Shown: positions 50,797 to 61,600 of the stretch, one piece after another
Position numbering within the stretch: the first letter of the stretch is position 1
Layout: each line of letters begins with the position of its first letter
DNA from: Seminavis robusta
Lineage: Eukaryota; Bacillariophyta; Bacillariophyceae; Naviculales; Naviculaceae
Direction: 5' to 3'
DNA: 64,000 bases
NCBI GenBank assembly: GCA_903772945.1
Contig: CAICTM010000270.1
Span: 18,563-82,562 of the forward strand
Translations under genes and position numbers: made by a program
The notes under the pieces: generated by a model
What the model was told of the DNA's origin: nothing
The model's database searches: none
Seen by the model: the letters and a program-made list of their open reading frames with translations, nothing else

Positions 50797-51921
50797 TCAT
50801 TTCTGTTGTAACGCCTGGAGAGCATCCAATGTGTACCCAACAGGCTTTCCCGATTCATTGGCGTCAACGTATAAGAATACTGTCAAGATCCATCGTGTCC
50901 CTTGTACGACAGGATATCCGCCATGGACCAGTTGTCCGGCAAAACACAGTACAGTTCCAGCATCCCCATTCAATAAATCTCCAGTGGAGTGAATGTACAA
51001 GCCGCCGCCATTATACTCGGATTGATCATTGAGTGCAATAGTCAAGGAAAGTAGTGATTCGTCTTCATGAGGTCGCAAGGAATCAAAGCCTGGACCGCTC
51101 TCCTCGCCACCACCGTCATATCTGACAATGAAACAATCTTGAATGTGTAGATCGTTTGGATCAATGTCGAGCTCCGGGGCAACCGTGGTGGCAAGCAGTG
51201 GCAACAGTGATTGTTTCATGGCATGACGGCACCACTGCTTGGCGGCTACTGGCAGATCAAACACGGGAATGTCGCAAGTGGGCGCCTGCACATGACGGTC
51301 CTTGGTCCACCCTCGATGTTTGACAGTTTCCAGTGCGGATTGAATTAGATATTGGCAAGCATCTCGTGACAGAATAGGTTCTGTAGAAGCATGAATGAGT
51401 CTGCACCTGTCCTCTGGAGGAATCTTGCCTTTCCACCGTTTGATAGCCAAAGGAATGGCTTCCCTCGGTACATCCAAGCTGAGGATTAAATCTGGTTTGC
51501 CGGCCACGGTCGGTTTTATTTCTAATGGCTGTGGTACTACCGAATTACCGGTACTTGATGTTTCCTCCAAAAACTCTGCTTCACCTTGGAAGGTATCATA
51601 TACTTTTACATGATGGCGGAGTTTCTCATCGCTGGGACAGAGTTCCGAGCCCCGACAAAATATCCGACGTGCCTCGCCATACTCTCGTGCATCCAACTGT
51701 GTCTTTCCCAGTCTTCGCCACAGATCTGCATGCTGCTCTTCATTCGTTGCTCTTAGTGCTGCAATCTGTGAAACCAACGCCTTGACATCAGGAGTCAGAA
51801 GGTCTAGTTGTGGGTTCGAAGCCGAGGCTGCTGCCGCCAATCCATCACGGTATCGAGTGGTCAAACCTACTAGCAAGCTGAGCCACAGGAAGCTGGCAGC
51901 ACTTGGTATAGTGAATTTCAT
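50797..51921 (-). CDS. Secreted or ER 2OG-Fe(II) oxygenase (prolyl-4-hydroxylase-like)
   Basis: A signal peptide (residues 1-30) is followed by a TPR-like helical part (about 60-110) and a C-terminal double-stranded beta-helix domain. The iron ligands are H285 and D287 in RPHEDESLLSL and H333 in GQLVHGGYPV. R343 in GTRWILTVFLY binds 2-oxoglutarate. NGGGLYI matches the P4H-type core. The substrate is unknown; collagen-like or wall-protein proline or lysine residues would fit an ER enzyme. No intron. The start ATG is at 51921. Confidence 0.85.
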   Translation of the reverse strand: MKFTIPSAASFLWLSLLVGLTTRYRDGLAAAASASNPQLDLLTPDVKALVSQIAALRATNEEQHADLWRRLGKTQLDAREYGEARRIFCRGSELCPSDEKLRHHVKVYDTFQGEAEFLEETSSTGNSVVPQPLEIKPTVAGKPDLILSLDVPREAIPLAIKRWKGKIPPEDRCRLIHASTEPILSRDACQYLIQSALETVKHRGWTKDRHVQAPTCDIPVFDLPVAAKQWCRHAMKQSLLPLLATTVAPELDIDPNDLHIQDCFIVRYDGGGEESGPGFDSLRPHEDESLLSLTIALNDQSEYNGGGLYIHSTGDLLNGDAGTVLCFAGQLVHGGYPVVQGTRWILTVFLYVDANESGKPVGYTLDALQALQQK

Positions 51922-52328
51922 TATGATTGTCGCTCAAGTACTACGCGTAGTAGTTGTTTCAGAGGTTCATCATGGTCAATCAAATGTAAGCTACCGGTAG
52001 CTGTCGATGTGACGTGAGAGCTGAGAGAGCGATCAAACGAAGAAAAATGAGACGGCAATCATTAGGGTTACGGGTTTTAAAATGAGAGAATCTTTCCTCG
52101 AACCTCCAACCAAACTCTGTAGACAAGTTCGAATGTACCGGTACGAGTTGTCATTTCGCTTGTGGTACCGAGGACTTTTCAACCCACAGCCAATGATGAT
52201 CAAGTCGATCAGATTCAGCCATGTTGGAGGCTTCTTTTGTGTCTCCCAGCGCTCTTTCAGAAGGCCGCTGATTCCGTTCAAAAGTCGATGCTCGAGGAAC
52301 CAAGCTTGTCATTGCCCACTGTGAAGGA
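51922..52328. other. Intergenic region
   Basis: About 400 bases without a convincing gene. A short 80-codon plus frame (52082-52324) and a minus frame over 52151-52387 are not supported by any motif. Confidence 0.35.
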
Positions 52329-52670
52329 ATGCGCTGGAGAAAGGGCGGGTCTTTCTCTGGATTCAAGACCACAGCAGTAAGCATCATTCAAAAGAAACGC
52401 ATGGGTCATTTCGACAGCAAGTTTGCGAGTATGATTGGCCCTTTGAGCTTGTCCGCGTTGGACGAGATCCTTCAATATGACCGTAATGATAGTGACGTAT
52501 GCAACCTATTTGAACTCCTCAACCATTGGGCAACTACCAACAGTGATGTTGATGTTGATGTTGATGCTGATGATGGCATCGTCAATGAGCGGATGGAGGC
52601 CACTGATAAGCTGGTTGGAAAGCACTTTATACTGGGAGACGTCGACGTGGCCTCTAACCTATTGTCTTAG
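52329..52670 (+). CDS. Possible small unknown protein or exon
   Basis: A 113-residue frame with a plausible globular part (MIGPLSLSALDEILQYDR...NLFELLNHWATTN) and an Asp/Val dipeptide run. The run is encoded by a short GATGTT repeat at 52543-52570. No domain is recognised. It ends about 150 bases before the SUMO-like start, so it could also be a separate small gene. Confidence 0.3.
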   Translation: MRWRKGGSFSGFKTTAVSIIQKKRMGHFDSKFASMIGPLSLSALDEILQYDRNDSDVCNLFELLNHWATTNSDVDVDVDADDGIVNERMEATDKLVGKHFILGDVDVASNLLS

Positions 52671-52765
52671 ACAGTTTTTGCCTTCATGATTGATATCATG
52701 GAAGAAGACGATGACGGAGACGCACATTTCGCAAGCAAACAGTTTCTTTCCGGGACAAGTAACAT

Positions 52766-52817
52766 GTACCGGTACCTGGTACTGTAAATACCGGTACCAG
52801 GTACGGTACCGGTACGG
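52766..52817. repeat. GGTACC-based near-perfect hairpin upstream of the SUMO-like gene
   Basis: The arms are roughly TGTACCGGTACCTGGTAC and its near-complement GTACCAGGTACGGTACC, separated by TGTAAATACCG. The structure ends 6 bases before the ATG at 52824, so it could lie in the 5' leader or at the transcription start. Confidence 0.7.
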
Positions 52818-52823
52818 AAACTT

Positions 52824-53165
52824 ATGGAAGACCGGGGGCAAGAACTCATTGCCATTGAAGTTCGCGATCTTGTGAGTAACCTGGATCTTATTACAGTGCA
52901 TTTTGGGTGTTGCGGGCCGCTGCAATAAGATCTTCATCAATATCACCATCTTCTATTCTCTTGTATTTCTTTCTAGATGGGAGAAGATACCTGTTTCATT
53001 GTGAAACAGCCACAAAAGATGAGTAAAGCGTTTGAAGTGTATGTCTTTCGCCAAGGAGACGCATTTCTGCTTGAACTGGCTAGACTTGCAGTACACATCG
53101 GCCCCGATGACACGCCACAAACATGGGGCCTTGAGGATGGCAGCATCATCCATGTTTTGCATTGA
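52824..53165 (+). CDS. Small SUMO/Rad60-SLD-like protein, two exons, no diglycine
   Basis: Exons 52824-52871 and 52977-53165 (intron of 105 bases, CTT|GTGAGT..TTCTAG|ATG) join in phase 0 to give 78 residues. The translation follows the SUMO fold: IAIEVRDLMGEDTCFIVKQP, then KMSKAFEVYVFRQG, then the characteristic DDTPQTWGLEDGSIIHVL. This matches the beta-grasp of SUMO and the SUMO-like domains of Rad60/NIP45. The normal FLFDG stretch is replaced by a diverged sequence. The protein stops right after the last beta strand, with no C-terminal Gly-Gly, so it should not be conjugated. It may act as a non-covalent SUMO mimic, or be a decayed copy. Confidence 0.7.
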
Positions 53166-53366
53166 CGCACATCCTACGCATTTCTATTCCTATGAGGCGC
53201 TACGAATTGCTTCCGGTCGTGTGTGTTCAAACAATCCAATTGATTTGCATTTGAAGAGCCGAAAGACTACACAGGATCTATTGATTGTGCAAAAATGTAA
53301 TATTTATTACCTCTCATTTAGGCAACCTTAGTTAGATCCAGCAACCTTTCCTTCTTGCCTATCTAG

Positions 53367-54248
53367 CTAGGCCAATTCCAAGTCATTATTCAACTGCTGG
53401 GTCAAATCATGGTTCCCATTCGTCGACAAGATACGATAGGATCCACCAAAATCAGATGGTTGAGCAGCGAATGGATTTGCCTGCATCATGTTGCTGGCTT
53501 GTCTGGCTTTGTACGTCTGAATTGCTGCCATGGCAATGGCTCCCACAGCCACCACGGCCAAAAAGGAGACGAATCGGTTTCCACCCCCTGATGATGAGGA
53601 CGATGACGATTCCTCTTCCATCATGGGCATGTATTCCATCTCCTTGAAATTGCTGTTGCTTCCCATGGGGCTGCTCCTGGTCGACGCCACCTTGGTGATG
53701 GTGGTGTATTTGGGTTTGGCAATGTAGCACAGAATGTGTGCGTTAGCCAGAGCCGCCGTGACGTTGACCGGACGTGTTTCGAGAAAGACTTGGCCCGCCA
53801 CTCGCTGAGGATTCCAGTGGGCATTAGCGGTATGGTCTTCCTCCTTTGCCAATATATATTTAAAGACGTGGTCGTCGTATCCGTGATCGTGGTGATTGAG
53901 CGCATCCTTCATCGTATCCTCGCCATGGTCCGTAATGTAATATACCGCTAGTGGATCCTCTTCAAACAATGGATTGAGAGCATGTTGCAGGTCTTGTGCA
54001 TTGGGGAATTCTCCTTCCATGAGTCTGAGATCCATCAAGGTGGCGTCTTCTCCAAATTCGTCTTGACAGTACGCCGCCTTTTCGTCGATGGAAGCCATCC
54101 CTTGCTTTTGTTTTTCTTCGGTCGTGGATGCACCCTTGGTCATGGGCGCTAACCGAAATCGACTATTTCCATGGCAACCAGCGCCATCCACTACAACAAC
54201 AGCAGCAACAACAGCAAGCAACGAGATAATGGTAGTGCGGGCAATCAT
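53367..54248 (-). CDS. Unknown secreted, single-span membrane protein
   Basis: A cleavable signal peptide (residues 1-22, ending VVDGAG) leads into a lumenal part with a His-rich patch (DALNHHDHGYDDHVF). A Ser/Gly run and a membrane span follow (about 227-247, FVSFLAVVAVGAIAMAA), then a short tail. A single complete frame of 293 residues, with no family recognised. The sequence KFRL-type motifs for ER return are absent. Confidence 0.55.
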   Translation of the reverse strand: MIARTTIISLLAVVAAVVVVDGAGCHGNSRFRLAPMTKGASTTEEKQKQGMASIDEKAAYCQDEFGEDATLMDLRLMEGEFPNAQDLQHALNPLFEEDPLAVYYITDHGEDTMKDALNHHDHGYDDHVFKYILAKEEDHTANAHWNPQRVAGQVFLETRPVNVTAALANAHILCYIAKPKYTTITKVASTRSSPMGSNSNFKEMEYMPMMEEESSSSSSSGGGNRFVSFLAVVAVGAIAMAAIQTYKARQASNMMQANPFAAQPSDFGGSYRILSTNGNHDLTQQLNNDLELA

Positions 54249-54589
54249 GGTCGTGGTGGTGGTGGTCTTCGTCGTCTTTCAATGCAGAAATTCTGTGGAA
54301 TGACTTGTGTTGCGGCTTCTGCTTCTGCTTGGTGCTTGGTGCTTGGTGTGAGCTTGAGTTGCCGCACAACAATTCCAGCAAGATTGAAATTTGAAAAGTA
54401 TGCCTTGAGGGGGTGAGAGAGATAAAAAGGGCAGATAATCATTATCGCTTCAAGTACCGCTTCAAATGGTGCTTCAAGCTTCCACAGCGTGGAAAGTGGA
54501 AACGCGGGGTTCTCTTTACACCCTCGATCAAATAAGCAGCAGCAACATCAAAAGCAACAAGCCTCCTTTCAACTTCTTTGTTGACGACG
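54249..54589. promoter_or_regulatory. Divergent promoter region
   Basis: This gap of about 340 bases separates a minus-strand start at 54248 from the plus-strand start at 54590. It contains a GAGAGATAAAAAGG sequence at about 54416-54430, a plausible TATA-like site for the plus-strand gene. Confidence 0.35.
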
Positions 54590-55801
54590 ATGGACCTCCT
54601 TGGTAACTACAGTAGCTCGGATGATGACGACGATGCTGCCAGCGATCGCAGTATCTCTCCTCCTACACCGATAAAAAAGACAAATGTCCACGAAGGCGCT
54701 CTTCCTCCTGCCATGCCCAGTCCCAAAAAGCTCACCGTGCAAAAGAACCCCGCTGCAGCTGCTGGTGTTGCGAATAAGACAGGCAAGGCGAAGACGAATA
54801 GTCGAGGGAAAAAGTTGATTTCGCTTCATAGTGTTCTTCCCACACACATTCTAGAACAGCTCACGAAGAGCGAGGCTACTGGAGATATCAGTGACAGTTC
54901 GGATGAAGATGATTTCAACAACAAAAAGGAAGAGTCAACGAAGAAGAACACAGCCTCCAAGAAGAAAGCGGCTTCGACAGATCCAGGCATTGCCAATTTC
55001 TTGTCAGCACTCAGTTCTGCCAAGACCATGAATACGTCCACTTCTCTCTCTAAAATGAACCACAGCAACAAAAAGAAAGATTCGTCAAAACTCGGAGCTG
55101 CTTTTCTCTCGGTCACTTCTACGACGACAATAACCAGAACCAAAAAGGACGGTTCCACTATTACCAAGAGTGACACGACTGTCCCGGATGAGGCTCCAGC
55201 AACGCCCACTGGAAATGACGAGACAACAAATGGATCGCCTTCCCACTACAAACCTCTCTCTCTGTCCCCTCGAACCGCATTTCATCGATTTCCCACTTCC
55301 AAAGTAGCTGCCGCGCCTCCTGTGCCCATGCCAGCTATCGGTATGTACGACAATACGCATCGACACGTGGTAGCCCCACCTCCTCCTGCTACAGTGCCAG
55401 ATTATAGCATTCCTACTGCTGCTACTACTAATACTGGCAACAGTCGATCCAAGAAACGACAATTGCAAAAGGCACTACGAGCCGGACAATTGGATCAGGC
55501 ACTAGCACAAAACAACACGGCTGCCGTCACCAATATGGATCAAGTGGACCCAACCGCCTACATTCCTCAACAAGAAACCTATGCGGTACCCGCCAATGGG
55601 GTGCGTGTTGCTGCCACAACCATGTACAACCCCAAGGCGGGAACCGATGTACAAGCCAATCTGGGGGGCGTCCGGGCACGAGGAAAGAATCAAATCAATC
55701 AGCTCATGGCCAGTGCTGCCAATTTTGAGCTCCAACAGGCACGACAGGGTGGAAAAACAAACAGTCAACGGGCTGGTGCCAAGAGGAAATATGGTTGGTA
55801 A
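54590..55801 (+). CDS. PRCC-family nuclear protein
   Basis: The first ATG (54590) follows a short TTG-opened leader. The protein begins LLGNYSSSDDDD, like the Ser/Asp head of PRCC, then has KKLISLHSVLPTHILEQL, which matches the PRCC core. The C-terminal KNQINQLMASAANFELQQAR and AGAKRKYGW resemble the conserved PRCC tail. Human PRCC is a spliceosome-associated protein that binds MAD2B. The middle is Pro/Thr/Lys-rich and disordered. 403 residues, no intron. Confidence 0.75.
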   Translation: MDLLGNYSSSDDDDDAASDRSISPPTPIKKTNVHEGALPPAMPSPKKLTVQKNPAAAAGVANKTGKAKTNSRGKKLISLHSVLPTHILEQLTKSEATGDISDSSDEDDFNNKKEESTKKNTASKKKAASTDPGIANFLSALSSAKTMNTSTSLSKMNHSNKKKDSSKLGAAFLSVTSTTTITRTKKDGSTITKSDTTVPDEAPATPTGNDETTNGSPSHYKPLSLSPRTAFHRFPTSKVAAAPPVPMPAIGMYDNTHRHVVAPPPPATVPDYSIPTAATTNTGNSRSKKRQLQKALRAGQLDQALAQNNTAAVTNMDQVDPTAYIPQQETYAVPANGVRVAATTMYNPKAGTDVQANLGGVRARGKNQINQLMASAANFELQQARQGGKTNSQRAGAKRKYGW

Positions 55802-56090
55802 GAGGTTATTATTACATTACATGTAGAATCGAATGAAGTCGAATCAATCAATATGTGGAAGAATAATTGACAAATATCAAGCGGGGAGGGAGAGCAGTTC
55901 GAAGGGGCGCTAGAACGACGATATACCAGTATTTGGTTGCACGGTGGAGTGTGCAAAAAGTCAACATGACTACGCATCATACATTTTTAAAAAGTGAGTT
56001 TTATGGATTTATAAATGACAATGACGCCAACTCTATAGCGCAACTCCCCAGGAATCAAGTAAGGCGGACTTCCAACGAAGTGATCCCTAG
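55802..56090. terminator. Convergent intergenic gap
   Basis: The PRCC-like gene and the ankyrin/coiled-coil gene end facing each other about 290 bases apart. AT-rich sequence at about 55800-55870 and 55975-56030 could hold the 3' ends. Confidence 0.35.
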
Positions 56091-58301
56091 CTAGCTCAGC
56101 TTGAGCCGTTTCGTCATTCGCGACAGTTCTTCATCTTCTTCAATGGCTCTTTGCAGTTCTTCTTCCCGCTGCTGCTGTTGATGTTGTCGAAATTTCCGCC
56201 GTTGGCGACGATTACACAGTCTGCCTTTCCTGGCTTGGATCGCTGGTGCCAATGTCGCCATGATCTCCCGCATCTCCTTCTTGGCTTCACGGAGAAATCG
56301 AGAGGCTCTCGTCCGGACTACCTTATTGGATGCTCGTGAGTTGTGCAGAATACGTCGAGCTTTGATCATGTAGCCGCCGAGGTCCTGCCGTCTGTCAGAG
56401 ACCATCTCTCGCATGATTTCAATTTCGCGAGATAGATCGCGAATCTCTGTGCTTAGCTTGACCCACCGCAGGTCAAGTTCGTTTGTACGCAACGTTTGAG
56501 CTTTTCGGTCGCCAAGACTCTCGGCTTCTTTCAGTTCCCGCTTAATGTCGTTAATGCACTTTTGGAGACCTTCCTTTTGCAGCTGGTATTCAGCTATACA
56601 GATAATGGCTCTGGCAGATTGCTGGTGCTCCGCGTTCTTGAAATAGCTCATATCCATGGCTTTCAAGTCTTCTTGCTGCTGAACTAGAGTCGTCGATTCC
56701 GTGCGAATATTTCGGTTATACAGGTCTAGGGCAAGACCGGCTGCGGCCATGTTCTCAATGGCCCCCTCCATTGTCTCTTCCAAAACGTGACGATTGATAC
56801 GACTAGTACCATCGTTTGCAGAAGATTCCACTGACTTTTGACGCTTGGGAGGCGAGGGCGGCATCGAGGAGACCGCCACAAGGGCTCGTAGTGACGCAAC
56901 ATTATCCGTAACAAGACCGACGTGAATGGGATTCTCACACATTGATGAGCTCGCGTCGTTGGATCCAAGTGATAAGGACTGTGCCTCAGTGCAGAGCTTC
57001 TCGACGGATTTGGTATACATGTCTTTGTAGCTCTGAAGGGACGCTGCCGTTTGCCGCAGAACATCCAGAGATCGTTGGATCTTGAAATCCAGTTCCTCCT
57101 TGCATTTCAGCAGCTTGTCTAGATGTTGAGAATTGGAAGAAGGAAACGTGCTTGGCCCATAATCTTGTAATATCTTCTCGGTCGAAGCAGAAGCCCTATC
57201 CAAGTGTCTAGGTTGACTGTTTGTCTCTCCCGAAGCAGATGCACCAATCACACCATATCCTGACTGTCGTTCTGCGGTGACGGGGTACTCAAAGTATTCA
57301 GTGCTTCCCCCCACTTTGGCGGTTTGATACAGCTCCAGAACCTTCTGCATCAACACTTGCTTTGCGACAAGTTTCATGAGGCACTCGAGAGGTGGTGGAC
57401 TCGTACTCAAAGTGACGCAGTCTTCTTCAGAAGCCCTACGAAATCCATAGCAGTAGGTTGCCTGTATGATGAGGTCCACGAGACGCATCAAGGCCAAAGG
57501 TTCTTGATGATTCTTATTATCACTTCGACCTGTGGTGGATTGGAGCAGCGTGTACTCGATTAGAGATTGTTTGCGAGCCCGGTTCTTGTCAGGTAGGATT
57601 CCTTCTGCCAGGATGGACCGCCCCAGCTGTAGCTCCAGAGTTGAGATTTCCCGTACAATCTGCTCCATGGCTTCAATGGACCCTCCCACTAGTTTTCGTT
57701 TTAGGAAGATCTTCTTCAAGATGGAGATTGTCGCCTTGGTTGGCATGATTCTAACCAGCCTTGAGGCAACGCTTTTGGATTTAGCAAAGGCCAGAGGCGG
57801 CAAGCCAAACTCGTCCAAGGAAGTAGCTCCCTCGGTCGCCAAGTCAGGCCTTGCATGTAGCAGCATTTCCAGTATTCCCTCCTTGTCGCAGTCCCCATCT
57901 GGAGCAGACCATGCCTTGTTGAACTGCAAAGCACAATGCAGAACATTCCATCCATACTTTGATTCTGTAAGCTGCACGGCGTCCGGGTTGGCATCCATAA
58001 GTCGTTGGATTACTGACTTTGGTGCTGTTGGGTTGCTGCAAGAGACTGCAAAATGGATCGCGCCAACTCCTTTGGCAATGTGCCTCGGTTGGAGGGGTGC
58101 TGATGATGGCAAGTTTGAAGCTATGGTTCTTGTGGCCGCCGAGGTGACTTCAAACGCCACATCCGAAACCATGTTGAGATGCTCTTCAAATGCTGCCCAA
58201 TCTACCCCTTCTGTTTCAAAGTCATTGGGAAACCAACGTGCAATTCCTCCTATGGGTACGCTGCACGCCTCTTCGTGGGTACTATCACCAGCATGCTGCA
58301 T
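56091..58301 (-). CDS. Ankyrin-like and coiled-coil protein
   Basis: A 736-residue intronless protein. Residues ~70-180 carry ankyrin-like units (KGVGAIHFAVSCSNP...VIQRLMDANPDAVQ, GWNVLHCALQFNK). A Ser/Lys-rich middle part with a KRQK patch may be a nuclear signal. The last 200 residues are a long coiled coil (QKEGLQKCINDIKRELKEAE...LSREIEIMREMV), ending in a basic, Gln-rich segment and a short acidic-basic tail. No catalytic motif is seen. The role is unknown; the coiled coil suggests a scaffold or complex subunit. Confidence 0.65.
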   Translation of the reverse strand: MQHAGDSTHEEACSVPIGGIARWFPNDFETEGVDWAAFEEHLNMVSDVAFEVTSAATRTIASNLPSSAPLQPRHIAKGVGAIHFAVSCSNPTAPKSVIQRLMDANPDAVQLTESKYGWNVLHCALQFNKAWSAPDGDCDKEGILEMLLHARPDLATEGATSLDEFGLPPLAFAKSKSVASRLVRIMPTKATISILKKIFLKRKLVGGSIEAMEQIVREISTLELQLGRSILAEGILPDKNRARKQSLIEYTLLQSTTGRSDNKNHQEPLALMRLVDLIIQATYCYGFRRASEEDCVTLSTSPPPLECLMKLVAKQVLMQKVLELYQTAKVGGSTEYFEYPVTAERQSGYGVIGASASGETNSQPRHLDRASASTEKILQDYGPSTFPSSNSQHLDKLLKCKEELDFKIQRSLDVLRQTAASLQSYKDMYTKSVEKLCTEAQSLSLGSNDASSSMCENPIHVGLVTDNVASLRALVAVSSMPPSPPKRQKSVESSANDGTSRINRHVLEETMEGAIENMAAAGLALDLYNRNIRTESTTLVQQQEDLKAMDMSYFKNAEHQQSARAIICIAEYQLQKEGLQKCINDIKRELKEAESLGDRKAQTLRTNELDLRWVKLSTEIRDLSREIEIMREMVSDRRQDLGGYMIKARRILHNSRASNKVVRTRASRFLREAKKEMREIMATLAPAIQARKGRLCNRRQRRKFRQHQQQQREEELQRAIEEDEELSRMTKRLKLS

Positions 58302-58662
58302 AGCGTGCTAATAAGGAACAAATAGAGACCTGGACTAATATTATTGGATCGCGAAGCAAGAGAACGTCTGGCAAAGCCGCTTCTGGACAGAGATAAAGGA
58401 GGAAGCTTCGGAGATTGCTCGCAACAAGAGGTAGAGGAATCTCGCTGATTATGTGAAGGGAGCAAAGCTTTGGAGGAATATGATGTCTCAACGATGGGCA
58501 GCCAACATTGAATTGGACAGAACCATCAAATCGCAAATTGCGGAGAATGGTTACTAGCTAGTAGCTAGTAGACTATGGGGTGTCAGCATAGAAGATAGGG
58601 TATGCGAGATAAGATACACATATAAGATGTCATCCCCCTAATTCTTCTAGTCCTCTCACACT
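58302..58662. other. Left flank of the transposase gene
   Basis: About 360 bases between the ankyrin gene start and the transposase ATG. Contains CTAGCTAGTAGCTAGTAG at about 58554-58570. I looked for an inverted repeat matching the right flank (62059-62138) and found none by eye. Confidence 0.4.
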
Positions 58663-61600
58663 ATGGGCGGAATGTCTTTTCGCGCTGATTGTAACGCTTG
58701 GTTAACCTCTTTTGGCGCGCTACTTAGATCAAAACGGATGGAAAGATTGTGCCGGTGCACAAATCGTGCCGACCAACAATCTTCACTCACGCAGTGGAAG
58801 AAGTTGGGTCTTGAGAATGATTTGGCAGCAAAAGTCTGCACCAGCAATCCAGCTCTGCTTGGGAAAATCAAATCAAACTTTCCAGTTGCATCCTCATCTT
58901 CGGGCAATGAGAATGAAGATCCGAATCTCGCCAACAAGACAAGAAAACGAGACAACAATAAGAATGTAACAAGAAGCAAGGAGCAGTGGCGAGAGCTCTT
59001 GGTGGATATCTACTACTTTCTGTCAAGTGCAAGGTCAGGGCAACGGAAGGAGTCGGTCCACTCCTACTGTCAGAAAGTACTCAAGTCAGAGAATTCGTAT
59101 CAGCGGATTGTTGACGTTTGGAGGGAGCTAGATTTTGAAAGCGACCTTGCACAGAATGTCGCACCGAATGATCCAAGAATCATAGCAAAGCTTGATGGCA
59201 GATTCTCGGTTGACACAAACAAGGAACAACAATCGGCAAGAGATCTCCGTCCTTCTTCAAACTCATATTTTGATCAGGGAGAGGAGGCAGCTTTGCAAGA
59301 GGCTGTTGCTGAATTTGCCAGAGCTGGATTTCCTCTAGAGAAGACCAATTTAATGGGATATGCAAACGCATTTTTGGAAGCCGAGGGAATCGACACCAGC
59401 AACAACGGTGGCCCCAGCATGGACACGGTGGAGCGAGTCTACAAAGCTGGGCGCTTGAAAGCAATGTCAAATGTTGGTGGTATCGATCGGAAAAGAGCTG
59501 CACAAGCGGGCCCGGAGACTTTGAATGCACTTTATCATCAGATGGAATATTGGATGGCGATCGCACACGAGGTAAACCCAATCGCTTGGCCTGAAGCAAG
59601 ATATGCCGATGTACCTCCTTCACGCATTTACAATACAGATGAGCAAGGACCGAATCCAACAGCATTGAGAAATCCAGTTCTAATTCCGCGAGAACTGGTT
59701 GAGAGACACGCTAGGCTGTTTCAAAATACAAGAGAAGGAGACGGAAAGATGTCGTTCCATTACAGTGTGGCAAATATTGTCCGTGCGGATGGAGCTCAAT
59801 GCCTCCCCAAAGAGTGTGTGGAAGGAGCCCCAGCACCATACATTTTGATCTCTGACGGATCCAGCTCTAGTGAGCTCGATTCAATGGATAAGGCAAGTCG
59901 AGATCGACTTCTCGTAAATCAGAGTGAAGACGACACCATTCAGTTGAATCCTGGAGTCTACGATGGATGGTTCGATGATTATCAAGTGGGAAAAAGAGAT
60001 ACACTTGTCAATCCATTTGGATTTCAAATCAGAACCACTCCAACCGGCAGCATGTTGAAGAGAACCTTCTTTGATTTCATCCTTCATTTCAAGAACCAAC
60101 TACCCCACGACCAAGGTCCAAACGGCCATGGCGTGGTGCTCTTTTTGGATTGGCATTGTTCGCGAGAGTGTCCACAGTCCCTTCTCACTGCTTTCTTTGA
60201 GTACAACATTCTCATTTTCGTGCTTCCATCTAAGACGAGTATTTGGTCCCAACCATGCGATAATGGAAAGAATGAGACATCGGCCAAAGATATCTCGCAA
60301 ACGGCCCATGACCTTGGTCTGATGGTTGGATCGGCTCTCGATTATAGAGATGCAAATAGGATCTTTCGCCAAGGGCTCCAAAAAAACTGCATTGATCAAA
60401 ATGATGAACTTCGGCGCACTGGAAGGAACGCTGTCGTGAGCAGCTTTGAGAAGACAGGCCTCTACCCCATGTCTTATGACAATGAAGGATGGCAAACTGC
60501 CATCCGTGGCTTTGGCAAAATGAACAGTCTGATCAAACAACAAAAACGAGACGCAGGCCTACAATTGCCCAACGTGATTTGGGCTGCAAGAGCCATTCCA
60601 CCAGAGAAACGTTCTGAGCTGTCGGAACAAGAGAAAGAAACAATCCGCGCTTTTCTTCCCTTGGACGATTTTCTTATTGCAAACAACGGAGATAATGAGT
60701 CCACTGACGATCCTGCCCAACTGTCGCTGAGGGAACTGCCTCTGGTCTGCTTGGCAATGGCAATTGCTGAGCATCTCATTGGCAAATACACTCTCGATGA
60801 GCAAAGAGACATGTCACAGCCGCCATCACCACACGAACCATTTGAGCATGCTGCGTTGAAACTTGTAGAGTTTGTGGCATTGACAGAGGACAACCATGTC
60901 GACACTACTTGTATGTTGACCAAAGAGGCAATCGCACGAGACAAATTGAGGACAAAGCTTGCGCTGGTAAAGCTTGGCTTTGCAACTGTGCTCCGACGGA
61001 AAGCAGATGGTGGAATACTCAATTTGACAAAGCAAAAGGCTGATACTTTTCTTGTTCTAGATTGCGAGCAAAGGCTTAGCCAAAATTGGGTTACTATGAC
61101 TGTTGGTGACATCCTCGACCAATGCTATGATGCCAAGGATGATGAAAGCTACAAGCTCACAGTCAAAGACAAGAAGAAGTGCCGAAAGAAACAACGAATT
61201 GCCAGGAAGAAGCTCAATGCCTCAATGTATGAAGAAGCCAAAGAGATAGCCCGAAGCAGACGCTTGAAAAGAAACCTCGAAGACAAAGCACAACAACTCT
61301 CAACAAAGCGGCCTCGCTTCTATGCCAAGTTGGCCGCAATAATGGAGGAAGAAGCGGTTGAGTTGGAAGACCTCTATGGCGACTTTGAAGACGTCGTTCG
61401 TGAGCCCTACACCGACACAGTTGTGGTCACCCGAGGAGATACGACCAAAGATATTGATGTGAGCTTTGGTGGTGGTGATATCAGTGCCATCTCTCACTAT
61501 ATGCAGACAGCATTGGTCAAGGTCATGGTTGAGTTGAAAGCAAAGGCCGGAGAGAAAGAAAGACGCAAACGCAGGCGTTATCCGGGCACTTCCACTCACC

